Below the pieces are notes generated by a model. The model saw only the letters and a list, made by a program, of their open reading frames with translations, was not told the origin of the DNA and did no database searches. Below, in pieces: positions 5,446 through 7,303 of a stretch of DNA of 7,303 bases (position 1 is its first letter; each line of letters opens with the position of its first letter). The DNA comes from an uncultured Agathobaculum sp. (GTDB taxonomy: Bacteria; Bacillota; Clostridia; Oscillospirales; Butyricicoccaceae): the NCBI GenBank assembly GCA_944376955.1, contig CALWEB010000127.1, positions 1-7,303 of the forward strand, in the 5' to 3' direction. A program made the translations under genes and the position numbers.

Positions 5446-6360
5446 ATGGAAAAAATCAATGCTTGTATGGCAGCGCTGCGTGCTGCCGTTCCGGAAATAG
5501 AAATCATTGCGGATGAGCCAATGAGCCGTCACACGACATTTGCGATCGGCGGACCGGCTGATCTGTTTGTCAGCCCGAAAACACCGGAACAGCTGGCAGG
5601 GGCGTTGCAGGAAATCCGCCGCTGCGGCGTGCCGTTTTTGGTGTTGGGCAATGGCTCGAATATGTTGGTTTCGGATGCAGGATATCGCGGGGCGGTGATC
5701 TGCACCACAGAACTGGATGATGTGCGTACAGGGGAAGGCGGCACGCTGGTGGCACAGGCAGGCGCGTTACTGGGCCGTGTGGCGCGGCGCGCCCAGCGCG
5801 CGGGATTGACCGGTGCGGAGTTTTCCGGCGGTATTCCGGGCAGTGTAGGTGGCGCGGTATTCATGAATGCTGGCGCGTATGACGGTCAGATGGCTGGGAT
5901 CGTGGAAAAAACCGAGTATCTGGATGGCGAAGGGAATCTGCGCACGCTTACCGGTGAAGAACACTGCTTTGGTTACCGCAACAGTGCGTTCCGCGCACAT
6001 CCGGATTGGACGGTTGTGCGGACGACCATGCGCCTGCAGCCGGGCGACCCGGCGGCAATTCTGGATAAGATGAATGATTTTGCGCAGCGACGGCGAGAAA
6101 AGCAGCCGCTCAATTTCCCATCTGCCGGCTCGACTTTCAAACGGCCGGAAGGGTATTTCGCCGGAAGGCTGATTGAGGACGCGGGGCTCAAGGGCGTGTC
6201 GGTCGGTGCAGCACAGGTTTCGGAGAAGCACGCAGGGTTCCTCATCAACCGCGGCGGTGCGACCTGTGACGATATGCTGCGTCTGATTGCGTTGGTGCAG
6301 CAGCGCGTGCGCGAGCGATTCGGCGTAGAATTGGAATGTGAGGTTCGTATTGTCCGCTGA
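5446..6360 (+). CDS. murB: UDP-N-acetylenolpyruvoylglucosamine reductase MurB
   Basis: A 304-residue cytoplasmic flavoenzyme that reduces UDP-GlcNAc-enolpyruvate to UDP-N-acetylmuramic acid with NADPH, the second step of peptidoglycan precursor synthesis. FAD-binding motifs are HTTFAIGGPAD (29-39), LGNGSNMLVSD (67-77) and FSGGIPGSVGGAVFMNAGAY (126-145). Catalytic-region residues are in place: R178 in GYRNS, S229 in FPSAGSTFK (the serine that protonates the substrate in this family) and E299 near the C-terminus in CEVRIV. The C-terminal LIEDAGLKG and QVSEKHAGFLINRG segments complete the substrate-binding domain. The length of about 300 residues fits the shorter type II MurB common in Gram-positives. 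It is the first gene after its own promoter, and rapZ follows 32 bp downstream. Confidence 0.98.
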   Translation: MEKINACMAALRAAVPEIEIIADEPMSRHTTFAIGGPADLFVSPKTPEQLAGALQEIRRCGVPFLVLGNGSNMLVSDAGYRGAVICTTELDDVRTGEGGTLVAQAGALLGRVARRAQRAGLTGAEFSGGIPGSVGGAVFMNAGAYDGQMAGIVEKTEYLDGEGNLRTLTGEEHCFGYRNSAFRAHPDWTVVRTTMRLQPGDPAAILDKMNDFAQRRREKQPLNFPSAGSTFKRPEGYFAGRLIEDAGLKGVSVGAAQVSEKHAGFLINRGGATCDDMLRLIALVQQRVRERFGVELECEVRIVR

Positions 6361-6392
6361 GGATTGGCGGACAAGGGGAGATGGCATAATAG

Positions 6393-7250
6393 ATGTACTT
6401 TTTAATTGTTTCGGGCATGTCGGGTGCGGGCAAAAGCCGTACAATCGCCACGTTGGAGGATTTGGGCTATTATTGTGTGGATAATCTGCCGATCGCGCTG
6501 ATTCCCCGCTTTGCTGAGATCTGTATGGCAGCGACCGAGCGGTATGAGCGGGTTGCAATGGTCACTGATGTGCGCGCAGGCGGAGACTTCCAGCAGTTAT
6601 TCGATTCGTTGGACTCGGTCAAGACGATGGGCTGCGACTACCGCATCCTGTTCCTCGATTCCGATACGCCAACGTTGATCCGACGCTTCAAGGAGACGCG
6701 CCGCAAGCATCCGCTGATGGAGAAAGGTGTCCCCATGACTGCAGCGATCGAAAAGGAGCGCAATATGCTGGCAGCACTGCGCAACCGTGCGGATTTCGTG
6801 GTCGATACAACCGGCCTGTCTGCTGCAGGGCTGCGTGAGCGCTTGCTTGCGCTGTTTTCCGGCACGGAGAGCGGCGGTGCATTCGAGGTGATTGTGCAGT
6901 CGTTCGGCTTTAAATATGGCATTCCGCCTGAGTCCGATCTGGTGTTCGATGTGCGCTTTCTGCCCAATCCGTATTACGAGATGAGCCTGCGCGAAAAAAA
7001 CGGAACCGATCCGGATGTGCGGGATTATGTGTTCCAGGGAGGCACAGCGGATGCACTGATGGGGCATCTGACGAGCCTGATTGATTTTTTGCTGCCGCGA
7101 TATATGGCGGAAGGGAAGTCCAACGTCATCATCGGGATTGGCTGCACGGGCGGCAAGCACCGCTCAGTGGCGATTGCCGAAGCGCTCAGTGCGCATTTGC
7201 GTGGGCATGACTATGGTGTGGTGACGATGCACCGCGATTACCAGAGATAA
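6393..7250 (+). CDS. rapZ: RapZ/YvcJ-family P-loop nucleotide-binding protein
   Basis: A complete 285-residue RapZ (YvcJ) protein. The N-terminal P-loop domain has the Walker A motif GMSGAGKS (8-15), followed by DLGYYCVDNLP and the TDVRAG segment (58-63). The C-terminal domain has QSFGFKYGIP, FDVRFLPNPYY and the highly conserved IGCTGGKHRS (249-258). In E. coli RapZ is an RNA-binding adaptor that directs RNase E to GlmZ and senses glucosamine-6-phosphate; in Bacillus subtilis YvcJ binds and hydrolyses nucleotides and affects competence. The role in this organism is not shown, but cotranscription with murB suits a link to amino-sugar and wall supply. An in-frame TAG directly precedes the ATG, so the start is certain. 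The nearest ribosome binding site, GGGGAG (6375-6380), is 12 bases away, rather far, which suggests modest initiation or coupling to murB. Confidence 0.96.
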   Translation: MYFLIVSGMSGAGKSRTIATLEDLGYYCVDNLPIALIPRFAEICMAATERYERVAMVTDVRAGGDFQQLFDSLDSVKTMGCDYRILFLDSDTPTLIRRFKETRRKHPLMEKGVPMTAAIEKERNMLAALRNRADFVVDTTGLSAAGLRERLLALFSGTESGGAFEVIVQSFGFKYGIPPESDLVFDVRFLPNPYYEMSLREKNGTDPDVRDYVFQGGTADALMGHLTSLIDFLLPRYMAEGKSNVIIGIGCTGGKHRSVAIAEALSAHLRGHDYGVVTMHRDYQR

Positions 7251-7274
7251 CAGAGAACCAAACAGGGAGCAAAG

Positions 7275-7303
7275 ATGTCCTTTTCAACCGAGGTAAAAAA
7301 TGA
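7275..7303 (+). CDS. whiA: Probable WhiA regulator, first nine codons only (runs off the window)
   Basis: After AGGGAG (7264-7269), 5 bases upstream, an ATG opens the peptide MSFSTEVKN before the window ends. The MSFSxEVK start is typical of WhiA, the homing-endonuclease-like DNA-binding protein tied to sporulation in Streptomyces and to division and chromosome segregation in Bacillus. WhiA is regularly encoded close downstream of rapZ. It begins 24 bp after the rapZ stop, so it is probably in the same operon. The identification rests on nine residues plus gene order. In most Bacillota yvcK lies between rapZ and whiA; YvcK does not begin this way, so whiA is preferred. Confidence 0.65.

Noticed and set aside
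6364..6390. CATAAT (6385-6390) as a -10 box for a separate rapZ promoter
   Set aside because: The best upstream partner TTGGCG has only a 15-bp spacer, and transcription would begin inside the rapZ coding sequence, after its start codon.

Overview
The window reads as a stretch of ordinary chromosome from a Gram-positive anaerobe of the Clostridia, most likely Oscillospirales (Ruminococcaceae/Butyricicoccaceae-like). The basis is the gene content and order (bL32, PDZ/radical-SAM DUF512 protein, Der, PlsY, GpsA, MurB, RapZ, WhiA), the strong AGGAGG-type ribosome binding sites, sigma-A-like promoters, a lipobox lipoprotein and a moderately high G+C content judged by eye. The genus is inference. 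Every gene lies on the + strand, and no mobile element, CRISPR array, rRNA or tRNA is visible.

Layout: (1) 1-109 is the 3' end of rpmF (zinc-ribbon bL32), closed by an intrinsic terminator at 126-162. (2) 163-257 is a leader with a compound hairpin, followed by four genes read together: the DUF512 radical-SAM protein (258-1562), der (1592-2917), plsY (2953-3597) and gpsA (3594-4607). plsY and gpsA overlap by 4 bp and carry out consecutive steps: GpsA makes sn-glycerol-3-phosphate and PlsY acylates it to start phospholipid synthesis. Der is the essential double GTPase for 50S ribosome assembly. (3) 4608-5303 is a self-contained unit: promoter, small lipoprotein gene of unknown function (4750-5253) and UUCG-loop terminator. 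(4) An extended -10 promoter directly after that terminator drives a leader of about 105 nt and then murB (5446-6360), rapZ/yvcJ (6393-7250) and the first codons of a probable whiA (7275 onward). This joins peptidoglycan precursor synthesis, the RapZ-type P-loop regulator family tied to amino-sugar metabolism, and the WhiA division/sporulation regulator family.

In three genes the longest open frame overshoots the real start. Ribosome binding sites put the starts at 258, 4750 and 5446.

No undescribed multi-gene system is apparent. The items most worth a second look are the functionally unassigned radical-SAM/PDZ protein next to der, the orphan lipoprotein with repeated GGTAAG boxes upstream of its promoter, a possible cysteine-rich leader ORF ahead of murB, and the apparent absence of yvcK between rapZ and whiA.
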